In this document: positions 21,573-34,112 of the stretch, piece by piece
Layout of the letters: every line of letters starts with the position of its first letter
Position numbering within the stretch: position 1 is the first letter of the stretch
Origin: Scolanthus callimorphus
Taxonomy: Eukaryota; Cnidaria; Anthozoa; Actiniaria; Edwardsiidae
Length of the DNA: 64,000 nt
Reading direction: 5' to 3'
Assembly: GCA_033964015.1 (NCBI GenBank)
Contig: CM066912.1
Span: 29,722,532-29,786,531 of the forward strand
Made by a program: the position numbers and the translations under genes
Notes under the pieces: generated by a model
Told to the model about the DNA's origin: nothing
Seen by the model: the letters and a program-made list of their open reading frames with translations, nothing else
The model's database searches: none

Positions 21573-22380
21573 TTCAGACGTTCAGAAAGAAAATAAAAAT
21601 CGACGCAAACAGCTTCCACTTCACTCTTGTATAAAAGCAAACGTCAATCTTCAATAATTTAAACGATATAACCATTCCCCTTTTTGAAAATAATGTTTTA
21701 AATGTATCGTGATAGTAGGAGAGTATTGTTACAATATTGTAAAATTTTCATGTAATTAATTTATAGATATCAAAACTTAACAGGCTTCAGTCCGCGTTCG
21801 GCTGGCCAATGAAATTTCATGAATGCTGATATCATCTAAATTGTAGCATTGCAGAGCGATTAATTATAAGACAAAGGTACCTGTTTTTAGAACGCTGAAG
21901 TGCTCAGACGTCAAAACTAAGTAATCATGAAATAATGTAGCTACGGTTTTATATTATGTTATATCTATTTTCAGTGATTCGAGCAACAATTGTCCAAGAT
22001 CTGTTCACCAAAAAGTGTAAAATCTACTGGCTTCATTCCAAATCTCTTTACAAAAAAGGTCCATGCAAGATGTAACTCGAGTTATACCCATTGAGAAATA
22101 CATTTCAAGTTTATATACAATATAAAAGGGAATTTATATAGATAGTACTCCAGTTGGTGAAATTTCAAATTTAATTTCTCCACTTTCCATGATGAGTATT
22201 TCATTCATGGCGGGACAAGTCGATGCTTGCACGTAGTTCTTCCAAAACAAAATAAAAAAGGCAAGAGGGTATAAACTATAGACTAGAGTAAATTTACTTT
22301 CGAGAAAAATGTTTGGCCATTTTTTTTTGTCAAAGTTGTTCGAAATTCTGGTAAATTATCTCTTAAAATGCCTGAAAATG
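21573..22380. other. Gene-free stretch
   Basis: AT-rich sequence without domain-bearing ORFs or clear repeats. Confidence 0.4.
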
Positions 22381-22381
22381 C

Positions 22382-22672
22382 CTGGCTGATTGCATTCTTA
22401 AATTGACCGGGAGGGTTGAGGACCAACGGGATATTTTCCAGGGGAGGGGGTGTGTCTGGAGACTGGAAATTCCAAGGGGGAGGTGTAAATAAGGTGACTT
22501 TCCAGGGACATTTTATCAAAAAATAGATTTTCCAGGGGTGATTTCGCCAGAAAGAAATGGAAATTCCAGCTTTTATGAGGGGGGCTTTTATGAGGTTTGA
22601 AATTCCAGGGGAGGGGGTCGTTTTAAGGGAGGTCCTCAACCCCCCGGTGCGGTTTAAAAATGCAATCAGCCA
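22382..22672. mobile_element. MITE with GGCTGATTGCATT ends, about 290 bp
   Basis: Both ends read GGCTGATTGCATT inward, followed by GGGTTGAGGACC, with arms of about 40 bp. The interior is built of degenerate TTTCCAGGGG(AGG)GG motifs. A reported minus ORF is rich in Pro and Trp from this low-complexity core. Confidence 0.65.
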
Positions 22673-22936
22673 AAATTATCGAATAAAAAAACAGTTATGT
22701 CACTCAAATCATACTAATTGTCAAACATGTGCCAATAAGAATCGATTATTTGACAAATGGAATGAACTTAACTAGCTGAGCGTCAAATAAACAGAAGACT
22801 ATTCTAGCTCTTTCAGGGCCTAAAGAAGATTAGCGCTTAAGGAAATCGTGTTTGCCAAACCATATAGAGTATATCGGCCCTAGACTGGGACACAACCGCA
22901 AATTCTAGTGAAGGCTTTTTGTTTCCATGGATGTAG

Positions 22937-23180
22937 TAAAGCCATTAAAGGAGGCGTGCCACGATTTTAGTACAGTGATGTAAACAACATCTAAATAACT
23001 GATGGATAGCCAAAATAATATAAGGTTTGTTAAATCGCCCTTTCACTACAAAGCGATCATAATGTTAACGCAATGAGTTTTTGAAATCTGGTTGGGATGA
23101 ACTGTTTTCAAAGTCTGAAGGACATTAAAATGTGTTTCAAAATTAGGTTTATGATCATACGACTGTGACGTCATTTTACC
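22937..23180. mobile_element. TTAAAGG..GTGACA MITE family, partial copy 1
   Basis: It starts TTAAAGGAGGCGTGCCACGA and contains TGTAAACAACATCTAAATAACTGATGG, matching in reverse the right half of 27729-28098. A third relative is 47418-47816. Confidence 0.55.
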
Positions 23181-24690
23181 AAAATTGAGAGCAGATATGG
23201 AGCCGTTCGTATTACACGGTTGGAAGCCGTATTAGGCCAGGTTTAGACGTCGAACTTAATTCTTGTCGCACCAAATGTCAATTTCCCATTGTTTAGCTAG
23301 TAGTGCTACTGTCTTGAGCTCATTTGAATCATAAGGAACGGCACCATCTGCCGTGCCAACGCCGCGCTATTGCCGCGCTAAATTACAATTTTGAATCCTT
23401 CCAGCGCTCCTTTCAGGGCTGCGATCTTCTCCATTCACCAAACAGGCTATATTAACCTCATAAAATCACTTGTATCGAAATTACTTGTCATGTTTTTACT
23501 GGCAAATAAACCAAGTCAATTTAGCGCGACAGAATTCGACGTTTAAAACGGGCCTTACACACACTGTAGGAAACAAGTTACGAACCGGTTTTGCGCGCGC
23601 ACTTGAATGGCTTTCCGATCGTGTGCTAGTCAAATCACGTACGTTTCCTAATGAATCTTGAAAAGAAAAGAAAATATTGTTGTTGTCGTGTAATAAATAG
23701 CTCGTTAGATGTTTTTTCATGTAATATACAGGCGGACATTTTACTCGTTGCTCACATTTTTCCTCACCCTTGTGGGGCTCGTAAACCCGTAAAATACAGA
23801 AAATATCCGCGCGTATTACATTAACAGTTCATTAACGGAAATAGGCAAGCCGAAAAATATAAACTTTGCCAAAAATTGCCGACGTTGGAAAACTTCCTTA
23901 GTAGGATCCCCTTAAATTATTTGGAAGGTCTGTAAGTATCATTTCTCATTCGCGGAGTTTCAAAACATCCACCAAAAACATGCAGATATTCGAGAAAATC
24001 ATTCTCTTGGTCGCCATTTTGTTTTTGTCCCGGCCAATAGGCTTGGGTCGAGATTGCAAAAATCCACAGGCGGCCCGCGTACATTCGTAAAAAAACGACG
24101 TAGAAAATAATACATGGGCGCGCGGAGATATGGAATTTATCTTCGAGTGTTCAATTTGATATCTCATGAGTGAGCGCAGCGACTAATACTCCTCACTATA
24201 AAGAGTTGGCTATAAAGGGAGACGAAATAATAAAATATTCTCGTCAGTATTCCTCGTCATAAAATATTCAGCGTCAGTAAGTTAACCTCACGCTGTGACA
24301 TCGTCAGGATTTGGTCGCCACGCCGGCTGTGCTTGAGTAAGTTGACACTGCAAAACGTTACAGGTTATTTACAAATTAAGTTACACGGACCGCAAACAAT
24401 TATTGTCTGAGATGGTGGCCTTGAATTAAAATACAAGCAATAAAGCAGAAATTCGTTAAAGGATTTGATTTGAGGCCTCTGTTTCAATTATACTAATTCC
24501 CGAGTCTTCATAAATTGAACGGTGAACAATTGAGCGGATTTCATATGGGTGTCAAAAGGAAATCATCATGATTTCCTTTGTTTTTGCGTTTTGATTGAGC
24601 ATCGCGACTATGCTCTCTCGGCCAGTGATATTGCTAACAAAAAAAGTTATGTATTCGTCAGCGTTTTCTCGGGTCACGACTAAACGCAAG
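23181..24690. other. Gene-free stretch with dispersed repeat fragments
   Basis: It contains a reversed relative of the 19.2-19.5 kb repeat (about 23880-24090) and a fragment (24113-24170: TGGGCGCGCGGAGATATGGA, then TTTATCTTCGAGTG) shared with 29719-29877. No coding exon supported. Confidence 0.4.
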
Positions 24691-24702
24691 TCTTAATTAC
24701 CT

Positions 24703-24830
24703 CGCCCCTGATTGGTTGGTTGTTGAATGGGTTTCGTTTCTGATTGGCTAAGTGTATTTACCTTGCCCCTGATTGGTTGGTTGTTAAATGGGTTTCGTTT
24801 CTGATTGGTTGAGTGTATTTTCTTGGCGAT
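24703..24830. repeat. 62-bp tandem duplication
   Basis: Two copies of a unit with CCCCTGATTGGTTGGTTGTT and GGGTTTCGTTTCTGATTGG. Confidence 0.8.
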
Positions 24831-24848
24831 TCGTTTTCTACACTCATC

Positions 24849-25230
24849 CACAGGGAGCTCACCCTTCCGGTAAAATAAAAGTAAATGTGTTATTTCAATG
24901 TTTTTTTTCTTTTTCGTTCTTTTATCTGTCAATGGGAATCCTGTGTATTGTTTAACCTCTTTTTTCGTTCTTTTATCTGTCAATGGGAATCCTGTGTATT
25001 GTTTAACCTCTTGGACCTTAGGGAACGAGGTTACGTCATGCTAGTTTCTGATTGGCCACTATCAGTAATTTTCATAACAAAGGAATTCATTGACCTTCAC
25101 AACCTACTGAATACTAGCAACTAGTATTCAACAGATAAAAGAATTCATTGACAGATAAAAGAACGGAGGAAAAAAAAACATTGAAATAACACATTTACTT
25201 TTATTTTACCGGAAGGGTGAGCTCCCTGTG
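24849..25230. mobile_element. Foldback MITE with 7-bp target duplication
   Basis: The left end CACAGGGAGCTCACCCTTCC is perfectly mirrored at the right end, with arms of about 85 bp. The direct repeat ACTCATC abuts both sides (24842-24848 and 25231-25237), fixing the insertion limits. A 52-bp internal tandem duplication (TTCTTTTATCTGTCAATGGG) is part of the left half only. Confidence 0.8.
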
Positions 25231-25745
25231 ACTCATCTGAAATTCACTCTAGAATGTCAGCCAATCACAGACAATGGGTGTAATATCACTCAAGAAGCAC
25301 GTGATCACTCGATACACAGCTAAACTTTATTTCAAAATCTTTGGTTGACAAAAATGAGCGACTAACGCGGAACGTGCAAATACACACAGTCGACACCCAT
25401 TTAACATGCCAGTCTAGAGTGGTCAGAACGTCGTCCTCGTAAATAACCCGAGTTCGAGACCCCGCCCTGGCTCCTTGACCATTATTTGCACATAGTCTAC
25501 TTGGTTTGTCTCCCGGCCAGTTGGAGTCATTCAATGTGTTGCATGTGTAGTGATACTCGAAGAAACTAGCTGTAATGATTATATATCAGCGGTTACAAGC
25601 TACTCTAAAATTCGAGTTAAACAAAGCAGGTTTACTGTTTGAAGTTGAGGGAATTTTTATTCAGTTTAGTTTCTAGAGTCGAAGCCCCGCTTCGGGCAAA
25701 ACTGAGTTGGTCGCCTCTCTCCTTCGTTGGTCATCTGTCTAAGGT

Positions 25746-26203
25746 CAGGTGCACAAAACAGATCTGTTCCGCAAAATATCTGTTCCGCAGCCGTTTCTCT
25801 TCCTGGCTGGGAAAATCAGTTTATTCTGACAATGATGTGCTGGGTAATTTTTTTCAAGTTTTTTTTTAAGAAAACGTTATGTGTGGCGATAATTTTCTGC
25901 TATTTTCTAGTTGCTGGGAGCAGTGCTATCTTTCTTCCTTTTTTCCGTAGTTATTTTTATCAAATGACGATCTACAATCCCGATTTTAATCTCCTGGCTG
26001 GCAACAACGTTGCTGGCTGGAAAAAATATTTGAGCTGAGGTTCTGCTGGGAATATATCACTGAAGGTGCCTCCCTGAGAAAATGGAACAGATGAAATTTT
26101 CCCAGCAACTTTTAAAACTCATTTTTATTGAACAGAAACACCAGCAAACACCAAAATAAGCCATTTAAACACATTGAAGGAGGGGGTGCTCGTTGTGTGC
26201 CCC
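25746..26203 (-). mobile_element. hAT-like 460-bp MITE, copy 1 (reversed)
   Basis: Same element as 30858-31339 and 54681-55144, in reverse orientation. Ends are CAGGTGCACAAAACAGATCT and GTGCTCGTTGTGTGCCC. A TAAGGT repeat flanks both sides (TCTAAGGT / GTAAGGTT), consistent with an old 8-bp target duplication. The internal motif TTTTCCCAGCAGAACC or its reverse is shared by all copies. Confidence 0.75.
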
Positions 26204-26293
26204 GTAAGGTTGAATAAAAGGCTTCTCCAATGTAGCAATAGTTATATACATCAACGACTCAGATGGAAATCATTATTAAGAGCGGTTTTCAGA

Positions 26294-26605
26294 CCCCGTC
26301 CACACTAACGCGGTTTCGTTTGAATCCGTATACTTTTTGATACGTTTAGGACTTCCGTCCACACTAACACGCTGATCGTTTTCATCGAATCCGTATAAGT
26401 TTGAAAACGCTCTCGAAAAACGAATCCGTATACATATCGTTTTAGTGTGGACGGTCGAATCCGGATAAAAATGAAAACGATAACGTCAACTGTACCATTA
26501 ATTTGATGTCCTTGTACACGTCACATCAAATAAAAACTAACACGCTGCGAATCCGTATAAGTTTGAAAACGAATACTTTTGAAAACGCGTTAGTGTGGAC
26601 AGGGC
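26294..26605. mobile_element. MITE with GTCCACACTAAC ends
   Basis: The ends CCCCGTCCACACTAACGCG and CGCGTTAGTGTGGACAGGG are inverted repeats. Sub-terminal GAATCCGTATA(C/A) motifs recur throughout. Size is about 310 bp, with no ORF. Confidence 0.75.
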
Positions 26606-27042
26606 CTCAGATGACGAAAGGAAATCAGGCTTGCGTGTTCTAAGCGTTCCTATATTGGTTGACGACTTGTCCTTTTGTTTAGTAGCCTGAAGTTAAGCCG
26701 CCCCTTCACTCTCAAACGTATACCTCACTTTGCTATAGGGGACGTTTGAATTCACTACACTACGAGATTTTCTTATCCATTACGTAATCACAGCCATGTA
26801 AAAACCGATTTTTTTTTGCAGCGTTTCCAAGACAACGCACGCCTTCTTCAACAATACATAAATATCACATATCACTAACGACGGGATTTCTCCGAGGGGG
26901 GAGTCTGAATATTATCTTCCGTGGTTGATAACAACCTCAAAGGGATTTCTTATCGCCATTTATTGTACTTTATACGTACGCCTTTCACTCCAAACTAGTC
27001 GATGACACACCGCCCTGCAATATAAAATAGAGCGGGGAATAA

Positions 27043-27306
27043 GGCGGTGATTACATGAGACCGGTACGAACTCAGAGCGATCTGAGTTCATACCGGTCTC
27101 ATGTAATCACCACCTTTTTTATCGTGTTTACGCGAGACCGGTAAGGATGCGAAAGTCGTTCGTGTCGGGTCAGCAACCGGAATGAACTCGTGCCGGTCAG
27201 GACTTTTTCCAGACCGGCCTCATGTAAACGCATATAAAGAAATGTATGAGAGCCGATACGAACTCACATCGCTCCGAGTTCGTACCGGTCTCATGTAATC
27301 ACCGCC
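27043..27306. mobile_element. MITE with GGCGGTGATTACATGAGACC ends
   Basis: GGCGGTGATTACATGAGACC at the left is mirrored exactly at the right end. Two further GAGTTC(A/G)TACCGGTCTCATG arms lie inside, so the element is a nest of hairpins. Confidence 0.75.
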
Positions 27307-27347
27307 TATTTACTAGTAATTGACTTATATTTTCAAAAGTGAACGTA

Positions 27348-27491
27348 ATGGCTCATTTTCGTGCAGACAGGATTAAAAGTCTATTAGAACTTTTTGATGG
27401 AAGAGAGAGAGCAAAAGATGAAGAGGAAGAAGTTCAATTACGCCTTGTCTGCCCGTCTTCATCAGTTCTCGATAAAATAGAAACCTGGTAA
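27348..27491 (+). CDS. Possible small first exon, 47 codons
   Basis: A short ATG frame (MAHFRADRIKSLLELFDG...) is hydrophilic with an acidic run (KDEEEE) and ends ETW-stop. The same bases form a donor-like CCTG|GTAAAT, so it could be a first exon that splices onward. It starts 41 bp beyond a MITE. No domain is recognised and no matching acceptor exon was identified. Confidence 0.2.
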   Translation: MAHFRADRIKSLLELFDGRERAKDEEEEVQLRLVCPSSSVLDKIETW

Positions 27492-27728
27492 ATCTACTTA
27501 TCATCGTGAATTACTCGCATAAGCATTATAATTGTTTTACCGCAGCACAAATAGCATCACGATTCATCAAATGATGCAACAATTTAAGTTACAGTGAAAA
27601 TACCCGGAGCATTCATCACACCGAAGAGACGTCATGTTAGTCTATCTAGGACATATTGTGCCCAAATGATACCGCAGGGGTATTTTAAGCGTATTGTTCA
27701 ATTGCAACATAGTAGCTTCAAGCTGCCT

Positions 27729-28098
27729 TAAAGGGGCTGTGTCACGGCTATTTGAATACATTCGTAAATAATGCTCTAAGTTTGTATGTAATCATCCCCA
27801 AATCACTCATATATCACTTAATATTAGCCTAATAAGCAATGTAGATAAGTAAGACAACAGATTTTGGTGTAGCTTCAAACTTTGAAAACTGTTCATCCCG
27901 ACACGATTTCAAAAACTCGTTGTTGCAATCCGTTTCCATCCGCTTTGTAATAGGTCCATAAAGCCTACAATCATGATCGCCTTGTAGTTAAAGGGTTATT
28001 TAACATATTTAGACTAGTATTTTGGATATCCATCAGTTATTTCGATGTTTTTTTACATCACCGGAAGTGTGCTAACATCGTGACACCCCTCCTTTAAC
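27729..28098. mobile_element. TTAAAGGGGCTGTGTCACG MITE, copy 2
   Basis: The ends TTAAAGGGGCTGTGTCACG and CGTGACACCCCTCCTTTAA are imperfect inverted repeats. The central motifs ACTGTTCATCC and GACACGATTTCAAAAA are shared with 47418-47816. Confidence 0.7.
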
Positions 28099-29715
28099 TT
28101 ATAAATATGCATTAAGAACATTTAGGGGATCATTACTGCGGTTTTCATATCTCTGAGAACTCTGCATAGGGTTCCCTGAATCAAACATCTAAGTAACCGG
28201 TAGCTTTTGCAAAACCTCTGAGTGGTGTTTATGATTTCAATGTGTTAGTACCATAGAGGTATTTGATAATCCTGCTAAAGTGATGATGACAAAAAGTGAT
28301 AAATAATGACAGAAGCAAAGCGATTGTTCTACTACGGAATAATTAACGCACGCATTGCAACATTAATTGATGAATATCTTTGACAACAGTAAAAAGATAT
28401 ATGGAGCATTAATCAACCCAAAAAGATTGTCAACTAAAAGTAGCTTTAAAGTGTGTATGAAATTGCTTTGCCCTCAAATATTTATTACAAACTTATTAGA
28501 AAAATGTTCTAGATTGTTGTAAGCTTTTCTATTTGGTGGATTGTTAGGAGCGGTTTTAGGAAAGGCGGTTAAAAATAAAGCGGGCAGGGAAATATATTTG
28601 CATATCAAGCAACATCGAAATCCCCATATGTTCACCTTCCGTGTTCCGCCCCAGATACAGTTCGATAATAAGGGACACTCTGATAATGAAGCGCGTTGGT
28701 GAACATTTGGTAAATATTTGTAGTAAAAAATAGTTTTCGTGCGGGCTTAAATTTCCGGGTAAAGTGACATATAGTTTAAAAATAAAATACGTAAGTTGAC
28801 GTTACGAGCCTCCTCTGATAAATCTTCTTATTTTCTCTGCTTCATTTCATTTAGACCCGCAATTAAAGTTTTATTTATTTATTAATGTATTCAGACGAGT
28901 CTTGCGGATAAGTGCCTTCGTATTAGTATGATAAATAACTGACACCACTTCTCGATAACACAGTCACGGCGACGGGAGTCGAACCAAGGTGTATACGCAC
29001 TGTCTCTTATACTCACCTAACAGCAATTTAGCTTCCAATTACACTGGAAGGGCTTGTGTTTCGATTAAAGCCAAACATCTTGCCGCCTAAAGAAGCTTAT
29101 TAGTTTTTTTTAGAGTACCTCTGAAACCACAGTCCGCAAAGTCAAATGATGTTGGTGATATTCTATTTCAGAAAAGGTTGATACCACAAGAAAGGAAAGC
29201 AAAGATTGAAAGACCTCTAATAAACCAGCCCAAAGGTATGTTGTATCGCAAACTCTATGTTTATTTTTTATCCTAGTCGACAGTAGCAACAACATGACAT
29301 GACCCGCGCTAACCGAATACAGTGTAAGAGGAATTGACATAATTCCTATATAAAATCATATAAGTTTCAATATACTATATTAGTTTTAACATTAAGGCAT
29401 TTCACTGACCCTAAAACTCTACGGTAACGCTTCCTTCACAGGTTAGTTTTAATATATAGCTTTTTGCAAAGTGATGTTCCCATGAAAACCCTAAGTTGTG
29501 AATCAATAATGATATAAGCAGAATTGCTAGTTCGAGATTATCTTTTCTACCACACCAGACGATCACTTAATTCATAACCTCGTCTCCCACTTGCTTTTTC
29601 TCTCTCTAAAGATCCTTGTCGTGTTTTCGACTGCCCTTAACGAAAGTGATTTTGAGGTAATTTACACCCATTGTGACATTTTAGATCACTGATTAAGGCA
29701 CTAAATACATGCATT
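28099..29715. other. Gene-free AT-rich stretch
   Basis: No coding support. A minus-strand GGTTCGACTCCCG near 28978 resembles a Pol III B box but lacks a foldable tRNA around it. Confidence 0.4.
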
Positions 29716-29718
29716 TTA

Positions 29719-29877
29719 TACATGGGTGCGCGGGGATATGGAATTTATCTTCGAGTGTTGAAATTTTGACATTTCACGAGTGCGATTTTTTTTTACTTTT
29801 AATAGTGCAGCGAAGGAGTGAAATATAAAATATGAACACGAGAAGATAAATTTCATAGCTCCATGCACCCATGCATT
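29719..29877. mobile_element. Palindromic repeat with CATGGGTGCGCGG ends
   Basis: Left ATGGGTGCGCGGGGATATGG and right TAGCTCCATGCACCCAT are mirror images around about 90 bp with TTTATCTTCGAGTG/ACGAGAAGATAAAT. A partial relative lies at 24113. Confidence 0.55.
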
Positions 29878-30618
29878 ATTCTGTTTCTTATATAGACTTT
29901 TTTTGTGAAAAATTTCCACTTGATGAATTTCGCGATATAGTGGCCATTATCGCAATTTTTTACCGTGCGAATTATGATATTTCTCAGTGGCCGAAATACT
30001 GATAAAGCACTTATAGTTTACATAATAAATGTAATTTATTTTTCGCAATGTTGAATAACGAATGACTAATGTCGTTGGCCGACTTCCAGAGGGTTTACAG
30101 CTCAGAGCTCAGATTTTGAGATGGCAATATCACAAAATATTGACGGCTAGTTGTGAGAAAATAGTTTCCGTAATTGGGTGGATTCGCGCGCGCACCCACG
30201 GAACCCAATACGTGAGCATATACGAGGTATTGCGTCTCAAAATCGTCATTTGTTTTACATCGCGATTCTTTAAGTGTATTTAAAGAAATCAAGAGAGACA
30301 TTGCTTATTTTGGTCGGTTAAAATCCCAATTCTCCTCACAAGCGCCCACGCTTTCAAACAACCACAACTGCTTTCCGCACGTGCTCAAGCCTTTCTCTTC
30401 ACATTTTTCTGTCTTTTCGCAAAAAGTTCTTCCTTTCCCACGAAATATTACTAAAAAGGTAGCTAAACGCTATTTCTAACTATAGAAAATAAAGTGAAAG
30501 AGCAATTGTTTGGGAAAATGATGAATTTCGCTAGCTTTTTTCAAGCCGTCACTTCACAGAATATTGGCGGCACACAACAAGTGCACCAGAGTGAATCGCG
30601 ATACTATAGGATTATCCA

Positions 30619-30745
30619 AAGCTTCAGTCGGTAGATTCCGCTAAGAAAATAGCACGAAAAAAGCGATATCGCAATAGCCGCGCAGCGACGAGGGCGATAT
30701 TGCCTTTTTGAGTGCAATTTTCGGCAGAATCTACCGACTGAAGAC
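30619..30745. mobile_element. Short MITE with CTTCAGTCGGTAGATTC ends
   Basis: CTTCAGTCGGTAGATTC is mirrored by GAATCTACCGACTGAAG. Inside, GCGATATCGCAATAG/GGGCGATATTGCC forms a second hairpin. Confidence 0.7.
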
Positions 30746-30857
30746 TTTGAATCATAATAGTTGTAATAATAATAATAATTGTTGCATTTATATAGCGCTA
30801 TTTCCTGTAGCTGAATAGCGCTTTACAAGAGTTATGATAAAAACAAACTATATAAAC

Positions 30858-31339
30858 GGGGCACACAACGAGCACCTCCTCCATAAAATGTGTTTAAATA
30901 GCTTATTTTGGTGTTTGCTGGTCTTTCTGTTCAGTAAAAATGAGTTTTAAAAGTTGCTGGGAAATTTTATCTGTTCCTTTTTCCCAGGAGGCACCTTCAG
31001 CGATATTTTCCCAGCAGAACCACAGCTTAATTTTTTTTTCCAGCCAGTAACGCTCATGGTTGCCAGTCAGGAGATTAAAATCGGGATTGTAGATCGTCAT
31101 TTGATGAAAATAACCACGGAAAAAGGAAGAAAGATATCACTGTTCCCAGCAAATAGGAAATAGCAGACAAGTATCGCCACACACAACTTTTTCTTCAAAA
31201 AAACTTGGAAAAAATTTCCCAATTGATCATTGTCAGAAAAATGTTTCCAAGGAGATCTCTTTCTCAAACATTTCCTAGCCAGGAAGAGAAAGGGCTGCGG
31301 AACAGATATTTTGCGGAACAGATCCGTTTTGTGCACCTG
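30858..31339 (+). mobile_element. hAT-like 460-bp MITE, copy 2
   Basis: It starts GGGGCACACAACGAGCACC and ends GTTTTGTGCACCTG. TATATAAA / TATATATA-type flanks fit an 8-bp target duplication. About 85 percent similar by eye to the 54681-55144 copy. Confidence 0.75.
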
Positions 31340-34100
31340 TATATATATTAGACTCGAAATATGAAAAAGAGAAAAGCAAGGTAATAAACAGTAGGACAAT
31401 AAATCATAATAAAATAACATATATAAGAAATAAAAAGGATAAAAGTGTTAAAAAGTAACTAAAAATATACTTGAATCGTATGATAACTCACCACACAAAA
31501 AAAGAGATCTTTCAGCTTTTCAAGCCTCTTGACAAAACTACTGGAATTTTATTTAAATGTATTATAACCTTAGGGAGCCCCCAGGCAATGCCTTAATTTT
31601 GGCAAGTAGAAAACAAGGTGATGATTCAAATTCGTTTGTTTTACGACATTCGTTGCTTTGTGTCCTTGCTCTATATTGTATAAGTACTAAAAGAAGATGC
31701 TCGAAAGGAAATTTTCCCACAGATGGCTATAATCACGCGAGGGATCGTACATGAGCATCCAGTATGAGCTGGAACAATGCTTTAGGACGCTATTCTTCTA
31801 TGGAATCTGCGAGGAGACCTTCTACGCGCGCCGAAGACGAGCTGGAGAACCGACAGGGGATGGTGTGGAGAAATATATTACTCTGCGATGCAGTATATAA
31901 GAGAGATTTTACTAGGATTTCGAGCAAATTTGATAAAAAATTGGCCAAAAATCCACTTCGGCGAAAATTTTAATTAAAAAACTTTTCGGTTGGTGTTCGA
32001 GGAATTACATGAAATCACTTTACCTTGGGTTTGTCCTGCCAAGTTCACCACCTAGATATTACAAAAATTTACACGTAAAGGGCAATATCTCAATATCGAT
32101 GCAAAATCCATATATTGTCGTGCATAAACTTTGAAATGTGTTTCCTTATAGGTTGCTAAAACAATTATCAACGGTACTAACTTGAAATACTAAATCGAGT
32201 TACTACTTGCATATGGGAACCTTTAAAAACTGATGCGAAAGAGAAGCCAGTAGATTTTACACTTTTTGAATTTGGGACCATATTTTTTGCACATCTTTCT
32301 CGAATCGCTAGAAAAATCCCACCATAATTTTATTCCTAAAATCGCAGCTAACTTTGGTTTAATTCAATGTTTGTTCCTAGTTGGTGCTTCAAATTATCAT
32401 ATAATTTCTCCCTTTGCCGTTTTAGGAGTCGAAGTTGTAGCGTTTTTGGGAGGGAGAGTTTTGCGGTTTTTGCAAGAAATGCTTTTTCGTCTCCAGAAGT
32501 GGCGCGCACGTTCCTTAGGGGGGGAAGGGGGGCTTTTGAAAAAAAATTTCCTGCACGGCGCGAAGGGCCTGCACAGCAAAATGGTGACTAAAACCCTTCT
32601 TTCTTATTGGAAAAAAAATCTTACAATGACAAAAAGCCCCCCCCCCCCTGAAAAGTTAAATGGTCGGCCCCTTATTATTGCGCGCGATAATCAAATCAAG
32701 AAACCACATAAAATATTGATGTCCTCACAATTTGGTGTCAATAATGTTAAAACATGTGCTTAGCTATAATCAGAAACTACAAGGGCAGTTTAGAAGATGT
32801 GAATCAGAAAATTAAAGGACATTTAGTTTACAAAAATGCAACACTCCGTCCACACGACAGCCAACCAATCCTCTTTAAATGTAGGAGTTTTTAAAATCTG
32901 ACACAAAAATGTCGCAGTTGTAATGAATTACTCTGACATAAAAATGTCACAGTTGTTATAAATTACACCTGATATAAAAATTTCGCAGTTGCAATAAATT
33001 ACCCCGTGACCTCGAACTTGAAATGCCCTTTCGTGGCCAGCTGTTCCTCGCTTTGATAATGTTCACGGCTAATATCAAGGTCCTTGTATCTAGTCCCTGA
33101 AATAACAAGATCTAAGGTGGTGTGTCCAAGAATTAAACTCCGTGTCGCGTCAAAATTCATGCAACGAGGATTATTAATCTCGTTTTAAAGCTTAAAGAAT
33201 GACCTTTAGTTTACATCTTTTTTTTTTTACTTAAAAAAACTACCGTTTTTACATAAAACAAGCTATTTCCCCTTCAGCCCCCGGGGGATCCCCTATTTCT
33301 TGGGCGATGGTGCTCGTCGTACAGGGGCGTAGCCAGCACTTATGAGAGGGGGGTTCCAAAATTCAAAAAAATAAAAAACTCCACATAGATCTCGGGAAAA
33401 AAACTAGCGTTTGAAGAAATTTGCTACATTTTATTGGAGCTTTTATTTGTTGTCTATTAAATATTTACAATTTTAGTAGTAAGTCGGTCCAGAACAGAGG
33501 CGAGGCGAGGTGGGGTTCCGCGCGGGAGAGGGGGGTAACCCCTGGAACCCCCCCCCCCCCCTGTCCTACCTTTAAGGGTTTAAAATCAAGCCTCTGGTAC
33601 CTTTTAGGGGGAGGAATTCGAAAACTTGCATTTTTCCAGATAGGTACCTGTAAGAGCTCCGTTAGTGAATCGAATCAAGCAAATAACACTTGTTGGTAAC
33701 CTGAATTTCAGACCGTTCTTTCTGCGCGCTCATTTACACTTTTGAGTGATGGTTTTCACCTTCCATTCCCCTACGATTCTACGATTATTTCCGCCATCTT
33801 GTCCTGATTACCCATGGTACACCTGGGAGTGCGGAGTCATCTGTAGGCAACCTCGTTCCCAGGGTTTTCTGCGTAATTTTCAAGATGGTGGGTCACTCGG
33901 AAGAACAAGTGACCCTGGCAAAGGCTTGGGCCTTTCCACGGGGAGACCGACTAAAAAAAACAGTTAAAATCAGATATGGCAGGCGGACAGCCGGAAGAGA
34001 GGACGGAAATCGGAGCTAGAATTTATCTTTATGCCGGGCTTGTCTTAATGATTTGCGTTTTTGACAGGTTGTACAAAAGCTAAGCGTGCTAGAGCCCCTT
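31340..34100. other. Gene-free stretch
   Basis: Several ORFs (for example 32266-32763, 165 codons) lack domains and run through G/C homopolymers. A fragment at about 33280-33325 (GCCCCCGGGGGATCC, GGTGCTCGTCG) is a remnant of the poly-G-tipped family. No exon supported. Confidence 0.4.
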
Positions 34101-34112
34101 TACGTTTACGGA

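Noticed and set aside
25390..25480. tRNA-like sequence with CTCGTAA loop and GAGTTCGAGACCCC
   Set aside because: Acceptor arms pair over only about five bases and the D arm is poor; at best a decayed tRNA-derived repeat.
28950..29030. B-box-like GGTTCGACTCCCG on the minus strand
   Set aside because: No cloverleaf can be folded around it.
32266..32763. 165-codon plus ORF
   Set aside because: It runs through G and C homopolymers and A runs; no recognisable motif.
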